From Mesorhizobium ventifaucium (GTDB taxonomy: Bacteria > Pseudomonadota > Alphaproteobacteria > Rhizobiales > Rhizobiaceae), in contig NZ_CAKXZS010000003.1 of assembly GCF_935822925.1 (NCBI RefSeq), forward strand, positions 20,214-84,213: a DNA stretch of 64,000 bases. Direction: 5' to 3'. The stretch's first letter is position 1; every line of letters begins with the position of its first letter. Below the pieces are notes generated by a model. It was given only the letters and a program-made list of their open reading frames with translations, searched no databases and was not told the origin of the DNA. This document shows, piece by piece, positions 16,684-24,948 of the stretch. Both the position numbers and the translations under genes were made by a program.

Positions 16684-17115
16684 TCAATGCACAAACCTTG
16701 CCCTCAGCCAAGCCAGAAGTCTGTTCCCGGTAATTGTCCGGCGGACTCTGGCGGCAGCCCATCGCGCTTGCATCGTAGCACCAACGTGGCAGTGACAGAC
16801 GATGTTGTGCAACTGCGAGTCACTCAACTCGAAGAAGCGCTTTGCCTCACCGTAAGTATCATCTTTGAGACCCATGGCGCGCAGCACCAGATCCTCATAG
16901 GCAACGGTGATCGGCGACCCCGCGCCACGCGCTACGGCACGAGCTTCTGGGCTGAGATATTCGGTGCCTGAAAGCGCTCCGAGGCACCGCCGAGGATTTC
17001 GTTCGAGAAGCTCTGCCCAACGCTCGATCCGCTGCGCCCGAGACATGGTCGGGTATGTCGCCGAGGGCTCAACTTTCGCAACTGTCTGCAGTTGGTCGAG
17101 TGTTTGGTGTTTCAT
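16684..17115 (-). CDS. Hypothetical protein, 143 residues
   Basis: The product has 143 residues, is mostly helical and basic toward the C-terminus, and has a central region WAELLERNPRRCLGALSGTEYL. The C-terminus (ARVRRTITGNRLLAWLRARF) could be an amphipathic helix. There is no signal peptide or clear catalytic motif. AAAGGA precedes ATG 17115 at a good distance. It lies among small stress-type genes, but no EcfG box was found upstream. I do not recognise a family. Confidence 0.5.
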   Translation of the reverse strand: MKHQTLDQLQTVAKVEPSATYPTMSRAQRIERWAELLERNPRRCLGALSGTEYLSPEARAVARGAGSPITVAYEDLVLRAMGLKDDTYGEAKRFFELSDSQLHNIVCHCHVGATMQARWAAARVRRTITGNRLLAWLRARFVH

Positions 17116-17237
17116 GGTCGGTTCCTTTCAATAGGTCGAAGCGCCCACGCCCTGACAAAAGATTATTGCGCTGCGACGCGCCGGCAAGGCCGGAATTGCC
17201 AATGTTTAGGAGTTTGCCCCTCGCCCAGTTCGTATCA

Positions 17238-17263
17238 GGAACCTTCCCGGGGGCCTGCTTGTT
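17238..17263 (+). promoter_or_regulatory. EcfG-type stress promoter
   Basis: GGAAC (17238-17242), a 17-base spacer and TGTT (17260-17263) match the EcfG consensus with one mismatch. The ATG of the small hydrophilic protein is 24 bases downstream. Confidence 0.6.
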
Positions 17264-17286
17264 TTGGCTGGTGAAAGGAGACGGTC

Positions 17287-17469
17287 ATGAGCACAAAACC
17301 ACCACCCGTACCGACAGAGAACCAGAGCCCAAAGGGTCCGGGCGATAAGAAGTCGGTTCCTGTCGACCAAACGCAGCATAGCCATTCCGCCCCAAATCCC
17401 GACAAACAGGGCCAGCAGGGCAATACGAAGGTCAACACGACCCATCAAGGGCACCAGCAGGACCGTTAG
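17287..17469 (+). CDS. Small hydrophilic, probably disordered protein (60 residues)
   Basis: The product is 60 residues long and almost free of hydrophobic residues. It is rich in proline, glutamine, lysine, serine and histidine, with HSHS and QGHQQ repeats. This composition resembles the small hydrophilin-like proteins induced by stress and desiccation in bacteria. AAAGGAG precedes the ATG and an EcfG-type promoter lies directly upstream. The next gene, also small and hydrophilic, follows after nine bases and is probably co-transcribed. Protective function is inferred from composition only. Confidence 0.6.
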   Translation: MSTKPPPVPTENQSPKGPGDKKSVPVDQTQHSHSAPNPDKQGQQGNTKVNTTHQGHQQDR

Positions 17470-17477
17470 GTGATTTC

Positions 17478-17699
17478 ATGTCAACGTCGAAAAAGACCCG
17501 CGCCAGCATTCGCCATGGCGGCCCTGGCGCATCGCACGAGAATGCCAAGGAGCCGCTGGTGATAGAAAAGCCGCCAGCCGATTCCGATCTGCGCAGCCGC
17601 AGCAAGATCTCAGGCGGAGGAGGCGAACGCGACAGCCACCATACTCATGACCCCGAAAAGAAGGGCGGCGGCACCCGGCCGGCACACAAAGGAAGGTGA
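17478..17699 (+). CDS. Small basic hydrophilic protein (73 residues)
   Basis: This 73-residue product is polar and basic, with glycine-rich stretches (SGGGGERDSHH and KKGGGTRPAHKGR) and no hydrophobic core. It looks intrinsically disordered, like its upstream partner, with which it likely shares the EcfG-type promoter at 17238. The ribosome-binding site is weak, which fits translational coupling. Function is unknown; a stress-protective or nucleic-acid-associated role would be speculation. Confidence 0.5.
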   Translation: MSTSKKTRASIRHGGPGASHENAKEPLVIEKPPADSDLRSRSKISGGGGERDSHHTHDPEKKGGGTRPAHKGR

Positions 17700-18080
17700 A
17701 TTGTATTCACGTTCCCGGCGAAGCGGGCGGCGTTTTCTGCTGAAATGGCGAGGTGCCAGGCATTATCCGGCCGTCGACTGTGAGCACCGCCCTCGGAGTG
17801 GCTGTGGCCCTTTTTGGCCCTACCGCCGCAACTTCGGACTCGTCAGGCATTTTTGCTGTGATCGCCGTTCCTTCAGGCGGTGCGAGGCTGAGAAAGCCTG
17901 TTGCCAGCTGGCTCCCGCCCGGCGGGCTTTCTCGTCAGCCTACTGGCTTCTCCCGCTAAACGAGCCACAGATACTACTTCCGGTGGAACAGGAAGCCCCT
18001 TCTGGGAGTTCCTACCGTCATCAACAGGGCATGGACGTGCCCTTTGATTGGCGCGGCAGCGCAAGAATGGGAGAACCAGC
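17700..18080. other. Intergenic region with an EcfG-like promoter at 17985-18010
   Basis: No convincing gene is seen. A 68-codon GTG frame at 17753-17959 has a weak signal-peptide-like start but is not supported otherwise. GGAAC (17985-17989), a 17-base spacer and AGTT (18007-18010) resemble an EcfG promoter and point to the small DUF3309-type gene 70 bases downstream. Confidence 0.45.
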
Positions 18081-18245
18081 ATGAGCCTCGGAACCATACT
18101 CATCATCATTTTGATCCTTATCTTGCTTGGCGGGTTCAGCGGTCTGGGTGGCGGGCCGTTCTACGGCACCGGCTATTATGGTGGTGGCGGCCTCGGTCTC
18201 GTGCTGCTGATCGTCATTATCCTGGTCCTTCTCGGACGCATTTAG
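18081..18245 (+). CDS. DUF3309-type small membrane protein (54 residues)
   Basis: ATG 18081 to TAG 18245 encodes 54 residues: a hydrophobic helix (TILIIILILILLGGF), a glycine- and tyrosine-rich loop (YGTGYYGGGG) and a second hydrophobic helix ending in LLGRI. This is the pattern of DUF3309 proteins, tiny inner-membrane proteins widespread in alphaproteobacteria and often in stress regulons. An EcfG-like box lies about 70 bases upstream. The molecular role is unknown. Confidence 0.75.
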   Translation: MSLGTILIIILILILLGGFSGLGGGPFYGTGYYGGGGLGLVLLIVIILVLLGRI

Positions 18246-18411
18246 TGCCCGCACGACTAGGCGGACAAAACTTTAGCGTTGATCCGGTGTCGCTCTAGGG
18301 GCCTCGTCCGGGAATGTAGCCGCGGCTCAGGCCATAAGGGCCGCACGTGATTGTCTCGGCGGAACCGAAATCGCTCAAGTGCATTATAGCCGCTGCGGAA
18401 ATCCCAAGAGA

Positions 18412-19830
18412 ATGGCGCCAAACGTGAACTTCGTTGAACAAGCCGATATCGGCCTCGGAGTTCCGGGCGTCCCCTCTGCCGATCTGATGCAGGCACTGCC
18501 GGTCGCCGTGTACACCGTGGACGAACGGGGGCGCATAACCTTCTTCAACGAAGCCGCAGCTGAGCTCTGGGGCCATCGTCCTGTAATCGGTCGGGACCTT
18601 TGGTGCGGCTCGTGGAAGCTTCGTCATCCAGATGGTCGGGATATGGCGCATGGCGAGTGTCCGATGGCCGTGGCGCTGCGCGAAGGCCGGGACGTCTCCT
18701 GGGACCAGGCGATTGCGGAGCGGCCGGACGGCGAACTCGTGCCGTTCAGGGCTCACCCACGCCTGCTTCGCGACGAAGCGGGCAATGTTGTCGGTGCCAT
18801 CAACACGTTGCTCGACCTGCGCACGCAGACGCTGGGCGATGAAGCTCGCATGCGTCTTGCCGCCATTGTCGAGTCGTCGATGGACGCCATCGTCTCGAAG
18901 GACATGAACGGCATCATCACCAGTTGGAACGACGCTGCAGAACGCCTGTTCGGCTACACGCCTGCCGAGGCGATCGGCCGGCCGGTGACGATGCTCATTC
19001 CGCCCGACCGTCTCGACGAGGAAGTCTCGATCATCAGCCGCATCCGCGCCGGCGAACGCGTCCCCTCCTATGAGACGATGCGCCTGCGTAAGGACGGCAC
19101 GCTCGTTTCGGTCTCGCTCACCGTCTCGCCGATCCGCGACACCATTGGGCGGGTCGTCGGCGCCTCCAAGATCGCGCGCGACATCAGTTCCCACAAGGAG
19201 AACGAACGGCGCATCCGTCTGCTCATGCGCGAGGTCAATCACCGGGTGAAGAACCAGTTTTCGGTCATCATCTCGATGATCCGCGAGACAAGCAAGCTGA
19301 CGAGCACACCTGAGGCTTTCCTCGGGCAAGTTCGAGAGCGCATCATGGCGCTTTCGGAATCCCATGATCTCCTGGTCAATGCCGAATGGCGCGGCGCGAC
19401 GGTCGGCGAGCTCATCCAGGCACAGCTCAAGGCCTTCGCAGCGCAGTCCCGCGTGTCGATGGCCGGGCCAATGGTGATACTGCAGCCGAACGCTGTCCAG
19501 TATCTCGGCATAGCCTTTCACGAACTCGCCACCAATTCGGCAAAACATGGAGCGCTGTCGTGCAGCGGCGGACGCGTCGAAATCGATTGGAATGTGATCT
19601 CTGCGGGCGACGGCGCCGATACCTTTCGACTGGTCTGGCGTGAGTTGGACGGGCCGGTCCCCGACGCTGTCAGGGGGCGCGGTTTCGGAGTGATCGTCCT
19701 CGAGCGCGTGGCGCCGCAGGCTCTCAGCGGCAGCGGGCGGCTGGAGTTCCACGCGCAAGGCATCAGCTGGACGCTCGAGGCGCCGCTGCATTTCGTCCAG
19801 ACATCACTGGCCGAAATCGCAGCCGACTGA
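18412..19830 (+). CDS. HWE-family sensor histidine kinase with PAS domains
   Basis: This soluble 472-residue kinase has an N-terminal PAS-like domain (about residues 22-140), a second PAS domain (about 145-260) and an HWE kinase core. The phosphoacceptor is H277 in LLMREVNHRVKNQ. The N box is HELATNSAKHG (370-380), and the family tryptophan-x-glutamate is W409-R-E411; the G box GFGVIVLERV follows. HWE kinases often feed the PhyR-NepR-EcfG pathway, so this protein may sense the signal for the nearby stress genes. ATG 18412 is used; a GTG at 18379 is possible. No response regulator is adjacent. A long frame on the opposite strand is a codon-bias shadow. Confidence 0.88.
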   Translation: MAPNVNFVEQADIGLGVPGVPSADLMQALPVAVYTVDERGRITFFNEAAAELWGHRPVIGRDLWCGSWKLRHPDGRDMAHGECPMAVALREGRDVSWDQAIAERPDGELVPFRAHPRLLRDEAGNVVGAINTLLDLRTQTLGDEARMRLAAIVESSMDAIVSKDMNGIITSWNDAAERLFGYTPAEAIGRPVTMLIPPDRLDEEVSIISRIRAGERVPSYETMRLRKDGTLVSVSLTVSPIRDTIGRVVGASKIARDISSHKENERRIRLLMREVNHRVKNQFSVIISMIRETSKLTSTPEAFLGQVRERIMALSESHDLLVNAEWRGATVGELIQAQLKAFAAQSRVSMAGPMVILQPNAVQYLGIAFHELATNSAKHGALSCSGGRVEIDWNVISAGDGADTFRLVWRELDGPVPDAVRGRGFGVIVLERVAPQALSGSGRLEFHAQGISWTLEAPLHFVQTSLAEIAAD

Positions 19831-19853
19831 AGGAATTTTTGCTGCGCTGGTGA

Positions 19854-19917
19854 ATCGCAAAACCGCTGCACACCCTCGGGTCAGGGCCCGTGGGCATGCT
19901 TTTGCGCGACATGCATT
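19854..19917. repeat. Mosaic palindromic repeat, copy B (right module only)
   Basis: This short copy keeps the right module of copy A (ATCGCAAAACCGCTGCAC through GCGACATGCAT) with part of the inner CCCTCGGG hairpin, and lacks the left AAAGCGCG hairpin. It touches the 3' end of the next minus-strand gene, whose TAA stop (TTA at 19916-19918) is formed at the repeat edge. Confidence 0.75.
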
Positions 19918-20257
19918 ATTGCGTTTGGTCCGGCGGGCCAAGATAGAGCGAAACAGCCCTGTCCTCCAGAACATCGACGTCGCCTCTTCCAGGCAGGGCA
20001 TTGCAGCCAACTGAGTGCCGATGGGCGTTACCTGGTTCAAACACGGTCAGGCTGTCGAATTCCATGGCCGCCCCGTAGAACTGGGCGGCTTGCAACACCA
20101 GGCATTCGACGTCTTCAAGCGCAACGTTTTCTGCGAGGTTTCGCAGCCGCACAGCCTCGGCCACCGCAGTGACATTGAGTATCCCCTTACTCCGGGCGGC
20201 TGCCCAAACTTGGAGGTTAACGTCTTGACACAAATGAGCCGAGTAACCGAAGCGCAT
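19916..20257 (-). CDS. Hypothetical protein, 113 residues
   Basis: The 113-residue product starts MRFGYSAHLCQDVNLQVWAA and has a central helix NLAENVALEDVECLVLQAAQFYGAAMEF. There is no signal peptide or membrane segment. ATG 20257 has GAGG six bases upstream; a longer reading from 20326 lacks such support. The stop codon lies at the edge of a palindromic repeat, so the C-terminal residues may have been changed by repeat insertion. I do not recognise the family. Confidence 0.5.
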   Translation of the reverse strand: MRFGYSAHLCQDVNLQVWAAARSKGILNVTAVAEAVRLRNLAENVALEDVECLVLQAAQFYGAAMEFDSLTVFEPGNAHRHSVGCNALPGRGDVDVLEDRAVSLYLGPPDQTQ

Positions 20258-20506
20258 GGAAAACCCTCTTTTCAGGAGCGGCTTGTCCCCCGTGATCAGC
20301 ATGTGCCCTATCGATCCGAATAGCAAGCAGAATCAGTAAAACTTGCCTATTAAATCAATGATTTAGCATACGACAAAGGCTGCATAGTCGATGCCTTACC
20401 GTAGCTGTCAGCCTTTCACGCCAATGGCTAATGAACCGGTCTTGACGACCGATAAGGCTTTTCCTAATTCTTAGACAAATACTAACTTTGAGCGGTGGAG
20501 GCGGAA

Positions 20507-20761
20507 ATGGCCGAGCTGGAGAGACCCGAACGACTGCAGATCATGCTAACCTCGGACGAATTGGCTGCTTTGGAAAACTGGCGCTTCGAAAGGCGCATGC
20601 CAAGCCGCTCGGCGGCCGTGAGGGAGTTGCTGCGGCGCGGCCTCCACGCCGACGGATTTTTGACGGCAGCACAAGGTGCCAAGTCGCAGGATTTTGGAAT
20701 TCTGCCCAATTCCGGCATTGTCGATGGAGCGTCTCGCGACCAGGGCGGCGGCAAGCTATAA
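20507..20761 (+). CDS. Small ribbon-helix-helix-like protein (84 residues)
   Basis: The first 50 residues (RPERLQIMLTSDELAALENWRFERRMPSRSAAVRELLRRGL) have the beta-strand plus two-helix pattern of ribbon-helix-helix DNA-binding proteins such as those with CopG/Arc folds. The remaining C-terminus is glycine-rich and probably flexible. ATG 20507 follows GGAGGCGGAA; an in-frame GTG at 20495 contains that site. No toxin-like partner follows, so it is more likely a small regulator than an antitoxin. The DNA target is unknown. Confidence 0.6.
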   Translation: MAELERPERLQIMLTSDELAALENWRFERRMPSRSAAVRELLRRGLHADGFLTAAQGAKSQDFGILPNSGIVDGASRDQGGGKL

Positions 20762-20822
20762 GGTTGCCTCGCGGCGCTGGAGATGCTTCGGCAACAGTGT
20801 GCCGGAGCCCTGGCCATCCTGT

Positions 20823-20848
20823 GGAACTTCAGGCAATCGTCGCGCGTT
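20823..20848 (+). promoter_or_regulatory. EcfG-type stress promoter for the HD-domain gene
   Basis: GGAAC (20823-20827), a 17-base spacer and CGTT (20845-20848) match the EcfG consensus exactly. The GTG start of the HD-domain gene is 70 bases downstream. Confidence 0.7.
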
Positions 20849-20917
20849 CGGTGAGGCAGGTCGGGCATCGGAGCAAGGCTGGTTGCGTCATTAAACAGGC
20901 CGGCAAGGATCAAAGCA

Positions 20918-21334
20918 GTGAGCCTCCTTTACCGCGCGGCAAAAATCGCCGAGCAAGCTCATGCGGGGCAGACGGACAAGACCGGACGGCCCTATATCGA
21001 GCATTGCCGCCGGGTCGTTGATGCCGTCGAAACGCTCGACCAGAAGGCTGTCGCCTACCTCCACGACGTTCTCGAGAAAAGCGACGATTGGGATCGCGAG
21101 CGGCTCGAGGCGGCTGGTTTCGGAACATCCATCGTATCGGCAGTCGATGCCATGACACGCAGGCCGGACGAGGACGACCTCGCTTTCGTGCGCAGAGCAG
21201 CAGCCCACCCATTGGCGCTGCGGGTCAAGCGCGCCGATCTTACCGACAATGTATGGCAGGCACAGCAGATTGGCGCGTCGACATCGAAATATGAAGACGG
21301 ACTCCGGATCCTCGACGAAGAATTCTCCGAATGA
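20918..21334 (+). CDS. HD-domain phosphohydrolase of the RelA/SpoT hydrolase type (small)
   Basis: This 138-residue protein is a stand-alone HD domain resembling the hydrolase half of Rel/Spo enzymes. The order is HAGQTDKTGRPYIEHC at 15-30, the metal-binding H49-D50 in AYLHDVLEKSDD, and a later RVKRADLTDN block. It may hydrolyse (p)ppGpp or a related nucleotide, like small alarmone hydrolases. The start is GTG 20918 with AAGGA upstream. A perfect EcfG promoter precedes it, linking stringent-type nucleotide turnover to the general stress response. Activity on ppGpp is inferred, not shown. Confidence 0.75.
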   Translation: MSLLYRAAKIAEQAHAGQTDKTGRPYIEHCRRVVDAVETLDQKAVAYLHDVLEKSDDWDRERLEAAGFGTSIVSAVDAMTRRPDEDDLAFVRRAAAHPLALRVKRADLTDNVWQAQQIGASTSKYEDGLRILDEEFSE

Positions 21335-21385
21335 CGGATTGCGCCTGTGGCGTGATCGGCCGATGTGGGAATTTCAAGCGAGGCT

Positions 21386-21796
21386 CTATTCGGGGATGTG
21401 AGGCGTGTGTCGCTTGTCCTCGGCAGGATCGGCATCGATCCGCGCCTTGTTGGGATCGAAGGCGCCATGGCGGGCGATGGCCGATGCCGGCGTGTCGGGG
21501 GTCTCGTAGGCCCACATGAAGTCGTCAGCCGCTCCGCCGACCGCGTGGACCCGCCAGTAACTGGCCGTGCCCTTCAACGGGGAGTGCGTTGTCGTGTTGG
21601 TCTTCTCCAGAAGGTCGAAATAGATATCCTCGAAGGGGATATAGAAGACGGGATCGTGCCCATCTTCATGGAGCACTTTTGCCCGCTCGGTTGAGGCAAT
21701 AATCGCGTCGGAGAACCTGACCGTCACGGTTCCATTGAACGGCGTAATCGTAAGCGCGCCGGGACGGCTGGTGGAACTTTCGGCTAAGGGCTGCAT
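21386..21796 (-). CDS. DUF427 domain protein
   Basis: The 136-residue protein is a single DUF427 domain, a small beta-barrel fold of unknown function. Recognisable blocks are VTVRFSDAIIASTERAKVLHE, FYIPFEDIYFDLL and THSPLKGTASYWRV. I start at ATG 21796 with GGAGAAG just upstream; the longer reading from 21844 would lie inside the promoter. A perfect EcfG-type promoter at 21853-21828 gives a short leader. DUF427 genes are frequent members of alphaproteobacterial stress regulons. Confidence 0.85.
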   Translation of the reverse strand: MQPLAESSTSRPGALTITPFNGTVTVRFSDAIIASTERAKVLHEDGHDPVFYIPFEDIYFDLLEKTNTTTHSPLKGTASYWRVHAVGGAADDFMWAYETPDTPASAIARHGAFDPNKARIDADPAEDKRHTPHIPE

Positions 21797-21827
21797 TCGA
21801 CTTCTCCGTTGGCTGCCTATCCCCTGG

Positions 21828-21853
21828 AACGTCATATCGCCCATCGTGGTTCC
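21828..21853 (-). promoter_or_regulatory. EcfG-type stress promoter for the DUF427 gene
   Basis: On the minus strand GGAAC (21853-21849), 17 bases and CGTT (21831-21828) match the consensus exactly. The start codon is about 30 bases downstream. Confidence 0.72.
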
Positions 21854-21985
21854 AACGGCGACAAGCGCATTGGAGCGCGCGATCGTTGGGATTCGACTTC
21901 AAGTCAAGAATTCCCGCGACGCGGGCTTTGCCAGCCCACCTTAGTCAGGTGAAAACCCTGTGCGGGCTATTATCCACATTTCAAG

Positions 21986-22011
21986 GGAACGTTACCGCCG
22001 AAAACTTCGTT
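21986..22011 (+). promoter_or_regulatory. EcfG-type stress promoter for the CBS-domain gene
   Basis: GGAAC (21986-21990), 17 bases and CGTT (22008-22011) match the consensus exactly. The ATG is 57 bases downstream. With the divergent box at 21828-21853 it makes a pair of back-to-back stress promoters. Confidence 0.72.
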
Positions 22012-22067
22012 CATCGGTCATCAAACACCGTATCGCGGAGGGGCTTCGCAAATGAAGGGAGATTGCC

Positions 22068-22505
22068 ATGAAAGTCGGCAACTGCATGACGAGGAATGTC
22101 CAGGTCGCGAACCCCGAACAGTCTATTCGCGAAGTAGCTGAGATCATGGGCAGGCTTGACGCTGGAGTGATGCCCGTGGGCGACCACGACCGGCTGGTCG
22201 GGATGATCACCGATCGGGATATCGCGATCCGAGGCGTAGCGTTAGGTAAGGGTCCTGACACGAAGGTGCGTGATGTCATGAGCCCGGAGGTCAAATATTG
22301 CTTCGATGATGAAGACGTCGAGCATGTGCTTGAGAACATGGGCGACCTGCAGGTGCGTCGGCTCCCGGTTCTGAACCGCGACAAGAGGCTCGTCGGTATC
22401 GTCTCGCTTAGTGATCTCGCGACGAATGGCGAATCGGCAGAAGCGGGAGAGGCCTTAAGCGACATCTCGAAGCCGGGTGGCAAGCATTCGCAGACTGCCC
22501 ACTGA
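22068..22505 (+). CDS. CBS-domain pair protein
   Basis: This 145-residue cytoplasmic protein consists of two CBS domains. The first runs from about residue 8 (MTRNVQVANPEQSIREVAEIM) to the DRDIAIRGV block, the second from VRDVMSPEVKYC to GIVSLSDLA. Such Bateman modules bind adenine nucleotides and sense energy state. The C-terminal tail is short and polar. A perfect EcfG promoter precedes the gene. Its partner protein is unknown. Confidence 0.88.
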   Translation: MKVGNCMTRNVQVANPEQSIREVAEIMGRLDAGVMPVGDHDRLVGMITDRDIAIRGVALGKGPDTKVRDVMSPEVKYCFDDEDVEHVLENMGDLQVRRLPVLNRDKRLVGIVSLSDLATNGESAEAGEALSDISKPGGKHSQTAH

Positions 22506-22890
22506 CTGACGCCGAGACATGTTAGCGCAAGGTCAGCATAACTTGTTCGCGGTGCGTCGGCTAACGCCGGCGCCCCGCGGGAGCAGTGTGATGTTCTTCT
22601 GCAAAGGTTCAGGAGCATCCATGATAACGATCCGAAGCACCGTGTCTTTCAGGGCCGGAAAAACGCCGGCAGGCATGGACGCGTCGGATCACGGCGCGCG
22701 GAGACGTTCACTCGGATATCGTCTCGTGATAAGCTCTTCTTGCGACGGGACCGCGCGACGGAGGCGGGCATATCGCGGTCGGGCAGCCCTTAGTCGCAGA
22801 CGATGAGCTTGAGCACCTGATGTTCTCGAACGATTGCAAGCGTCCTGCCAAAGCCTCTTGCGAAGGTGGGGTCTCTCGGAGTGAACGGAT
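22506..22890. other. Intergenic region without recognisable gene
   Basis: These 385 bases between the CBS gene and the site-2 protease gene contain only short arginine-rich readings that look like G+C-rich noise. No EcfG box, repeat or clear hairpin was seen. Confidence 0.5.
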
Positions 22891-24021
22891 TTGGGTTGGT
22901 CGCTGAACCTCGGGACGATCGCCGGCACTACCGTGCGCGTTCACTTTACCTTCCTGCTTCTGCTCGTCTGGATTTGGCTGACACACTATCAGATCGGCGG
23001 CACGCCAGCGGCTTGGCAAGGCGTTGCCTTCATCATTGCGGTTTTTGCCTGCGTGGTCCTGCATGAGTTCGGCCACATCGCCGCCGCACGTTATTTCGGC
23101 ATCAGCACGCCGGACATTACGCTTTTCCCGATCGGCGGCGTCGCCAGGCTAGAACGCATGCCCGAAGAGCCGGGGCAGGAGTTCGTGATCGCGGTCGCGG
23201 GCCCGTTGGTCAATGTCGCGATCGCCGCGCTGATCTTCGCCCTGCTCGGCGGGTCGGCGGGCGTCGAACAGATGGCCGGGATCGAGGATCCGCGTATGGG
23301 TTTTCTCGCCAGGCTTGCCGGGGTCAACGTCTTCCTGGTCCTTTTCAATATGATCCCAGCCTTCCCGATGGATGGCGGCCGTATCCTGCGCGCCGCACTC
23401 GCCGCCCGCCTCTCCTGGTCGCGCGCGACCCAGATCGCAGCCACGATCGGGCAAGGATTGGCCTTCGTCTTCGGTTTCGTTGGGCTATTCTACAATCCGC
23501 TGCTGATCTTCATCGGCATCTTCGTCTATCTCGCCGCGGCAGCGGAAGCGCAAAACGCACAGATCCGGGAGGTAGCCACAAGCGTCCTTGTCGCGGATGT
23601 GATGATCACCGAGTTCGCCCGGCTGGAACGGTCGGCGACGCTCGACGAGGCAATCGAGATGCTACTCGCGACCACGCAGCACGAATTCCCTGTCATCGAC
23701 TCCGCTGGCCATCTTGAAGGATTGGTGACACGCAACGACATGATCCGGACATTGAAGGAAAAGGGACCCGCCGCTCCGGTCGCCAGCGCAATGCGGCGCG
23801 ATATCCCGAAAATACATTACCGCAAAAGTCTCGAGGAAAGCCTGCGGCTGATGCAGCAGGCAGATGTGCCTGCTGTAGCCGTCGTGGACAATTCCGACCG
23901 TCTGGTCGGGCTCATGACACACGAAACCATAGGCGAGATGCTTATGATCCGCTCAGCCGTGTCGGATGCTTTCCGATTTGGTCGTTTGCGTGGGGCCAAG
24001 CCGCGATTCACACGGATCTGA
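22891..24021 (+). CDS. Site-2 protease family membrane metalloprotease with CBS domains
   Basis: This 376-residue protein is an intramembrane zinc protease of the M50 family. The N-terminal half has about six membrane helices, with H58-E-F-G-H62 as zinc site and D161 in NMIPAFPMDGGR as third ligand. After about residue 225 two CBS domains follow (VLVADVMITEF... and VASAMRRDIPKIH...), which may gate activity by nucleotide level. The start is a TTG at 22891 with GGAG upstream; no in-frame ATG is better placed. The order matches SpoIVFB-like bacterial proteases with C-terminal CBS. Substrates are unknown. Confidence 0.87.
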   Translation: MGWSLNLGTIAGTTVRVHFTFLLLLVWIWLTHYQIGGTPAAWQGVAFIIAVFACVVLHEFGHIAAARYFGISTPDITLFPIGGVARLERMPEEPGQEFVIAVAGPLVNVAIAALIFALLGGSAGVEQMAGIEDPRMGFLARLAGVNVFLVLFNMIPAFPMDGGRILRAALAARLSWSRATQIAATIGQGLAFVFGFVGLFYNPLLIFIGIFVYLAAAAEAQNAQIREVATSVLVADVMITEFARLERSATLDEAIEMLLATTQHEFPVIDSAGHLEGLVTRNDMIRTLKEKGPAAPVASAMRRDIPKIHYRKSLEESLRLMQQADVPAVAVVDNSDRLVGLMTHETIGEMLMIRSAVSDAFRFGRLRGAKPRFTRI

Positions 24022-24140
24022 GCACGAGGATTCTCTCCATCGCGCTACCGCCGGATCGAGCGAGCGCGCGCTGTAGGGGCGAGCCGAGATAGAATGATTG
24101 CGCATGCACGTCCCAATAGCCTTGCCTAGAGGCAGAAATC

Positions 24141-24175
24141 GGCCGGAACGACGTCGTTCCGGCCGGCCCATTTTT
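24141..24175 (+). terminator. Rho-independent terminator after the site-2 protease gene
   Basis: GGCCGGAACGAC (24141-24152) is followed directly by its exact complement (24153-24164), then a short GC step and five Ts (24171-24175). It ends plus-strand transcription before the convergent TerC gene. The palindrome may also act weakly in the other direction. Confidence 0.72.
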
Positions 24176-24180
24176 GCGTC

Positions 24181-24837
24181 TCACGCGCCCGGGACGTGCG
24201 GCAGAAGTTCAAGCGCACCTCGATAGATCATGTCGCCAGCTACGTAGAGGATGACCACCAGCCCGACATAGGCGATCCAGCGATGCTTCTGAAGCAGATT
24301 GGCAATGAAGTTTGCAGCGATGCCCATCAGCGCGACGGAGAGGACAAGACCGAAGATCAGCACGTTCGGATGTTCGCGCGCAGCACCCGCTACCGCCAGG
24401 ACATTGTCGAGTGACATGGAGACGTCGGCGATGATGATCTGCCAGGTTGCCTGGGCCAGGGTCTTGCGCGGAGCCTTGCCAGCTACGATGCCATCGTAGT
24501 CGACATCGCTTTCCGAAAGCGCTTCGATCGCCTGTTTTTCCTGCGCATGGTTTTGCCGGAGTTCGCGCCACATCTTCCAGCATACCCACAACAGCAATAG
24601 ACCGCCGGCGAACAGCAATCCGACGATCTGCAGAAGTTGGGTTGTCGCGGCCGCAAAGCCGATGCGCAGAACGGCCGCTGCAATTATGCCAACGACGATT
24701 GCGTTTCTGCGCTGCTCTTTGGGTAGTCCGGCCGCGGCAAGGCCGATAACGATGGCATTGTCGCCGGCCAGCACCAGGTCGATCATGATGACCTGCAAGA
24801 GAGCGGTCATTGCTTCGGGACTAAAAAATTCTGTCAT
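24181..24837 (-). CDS. TerC-family integral membrane protein (YjbE type)
   Basis: The 218-residue protein has about seven membrane helices. The TerC hallmarks are an acidic helix VIMIDLVLAGDNAIVIG near residues 17-33 and a repeat IIIADVSMSLDNVLAVAG near 135-152; the paired aspartates may bind cations. TerC proteins are linked to Mn2+ export, metallation of secreted enzymes and metal resistance. No recognisable manganese riboswitch motif was found in the leader, but a cloverleaf-like element lies at 24949-25019. A calcium/proton antiporter gene is divergent, suggesting a cation-homeostasis pair. Confidence 0.85.
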   Translation of the reverse strand: MTEFFSPEAMTALLQVIMIDLVLAGDNAIVIGLAAAGLPKEQRRNAIVVGIIAAAVLRIGFAAATTQLLQIVGLLFAGGLLLLWVCWKMWRELRQNHAQEKQAIEALSESDVDYDGIVAGKAPRKTLAQATWQIIIADVSMSLDNVLAVAGAAREHPNVLIFGLVLSVALMGIAANFIANLLQKHRWIAYVGLVVILYVAGDMIYRGALELLPHVPGA

Positions 24838-24948
24838 ACGGCACCCTTGCGTTCAGCTAGGGGTGACGCGGCTTGCGAGCATACCGTAGAGCAACGCGGA
24901 CACCGCGTATGACAAGAGAAATGCCGCTACAGCTGAAGAAACTCAAAG

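Noticed and set aside
18295..19791. 498-codon open frame antisense to the HWE kinase gene
   Set aside because: It mirrors the codon bias of a clear kinase on the other strand, has a histidine/arginine-rich composition without family motifs, and no ribosome-binding site.
20507..21334. Toxin-antitoxin pair made of the ribbon-helix-helix protein and the HD protein
   Set aside because: The genes are 156 bases apart with a separate promoter before the second, and the HD protein resembles alarmone hydrolases rather than a toxin.
22519..22806. 95-codon open frame between the CBS and site-2 protease genes
   Set aside because: Arginine-rich, no motif, no ribosome-binding site and no frame-specific codon bias.
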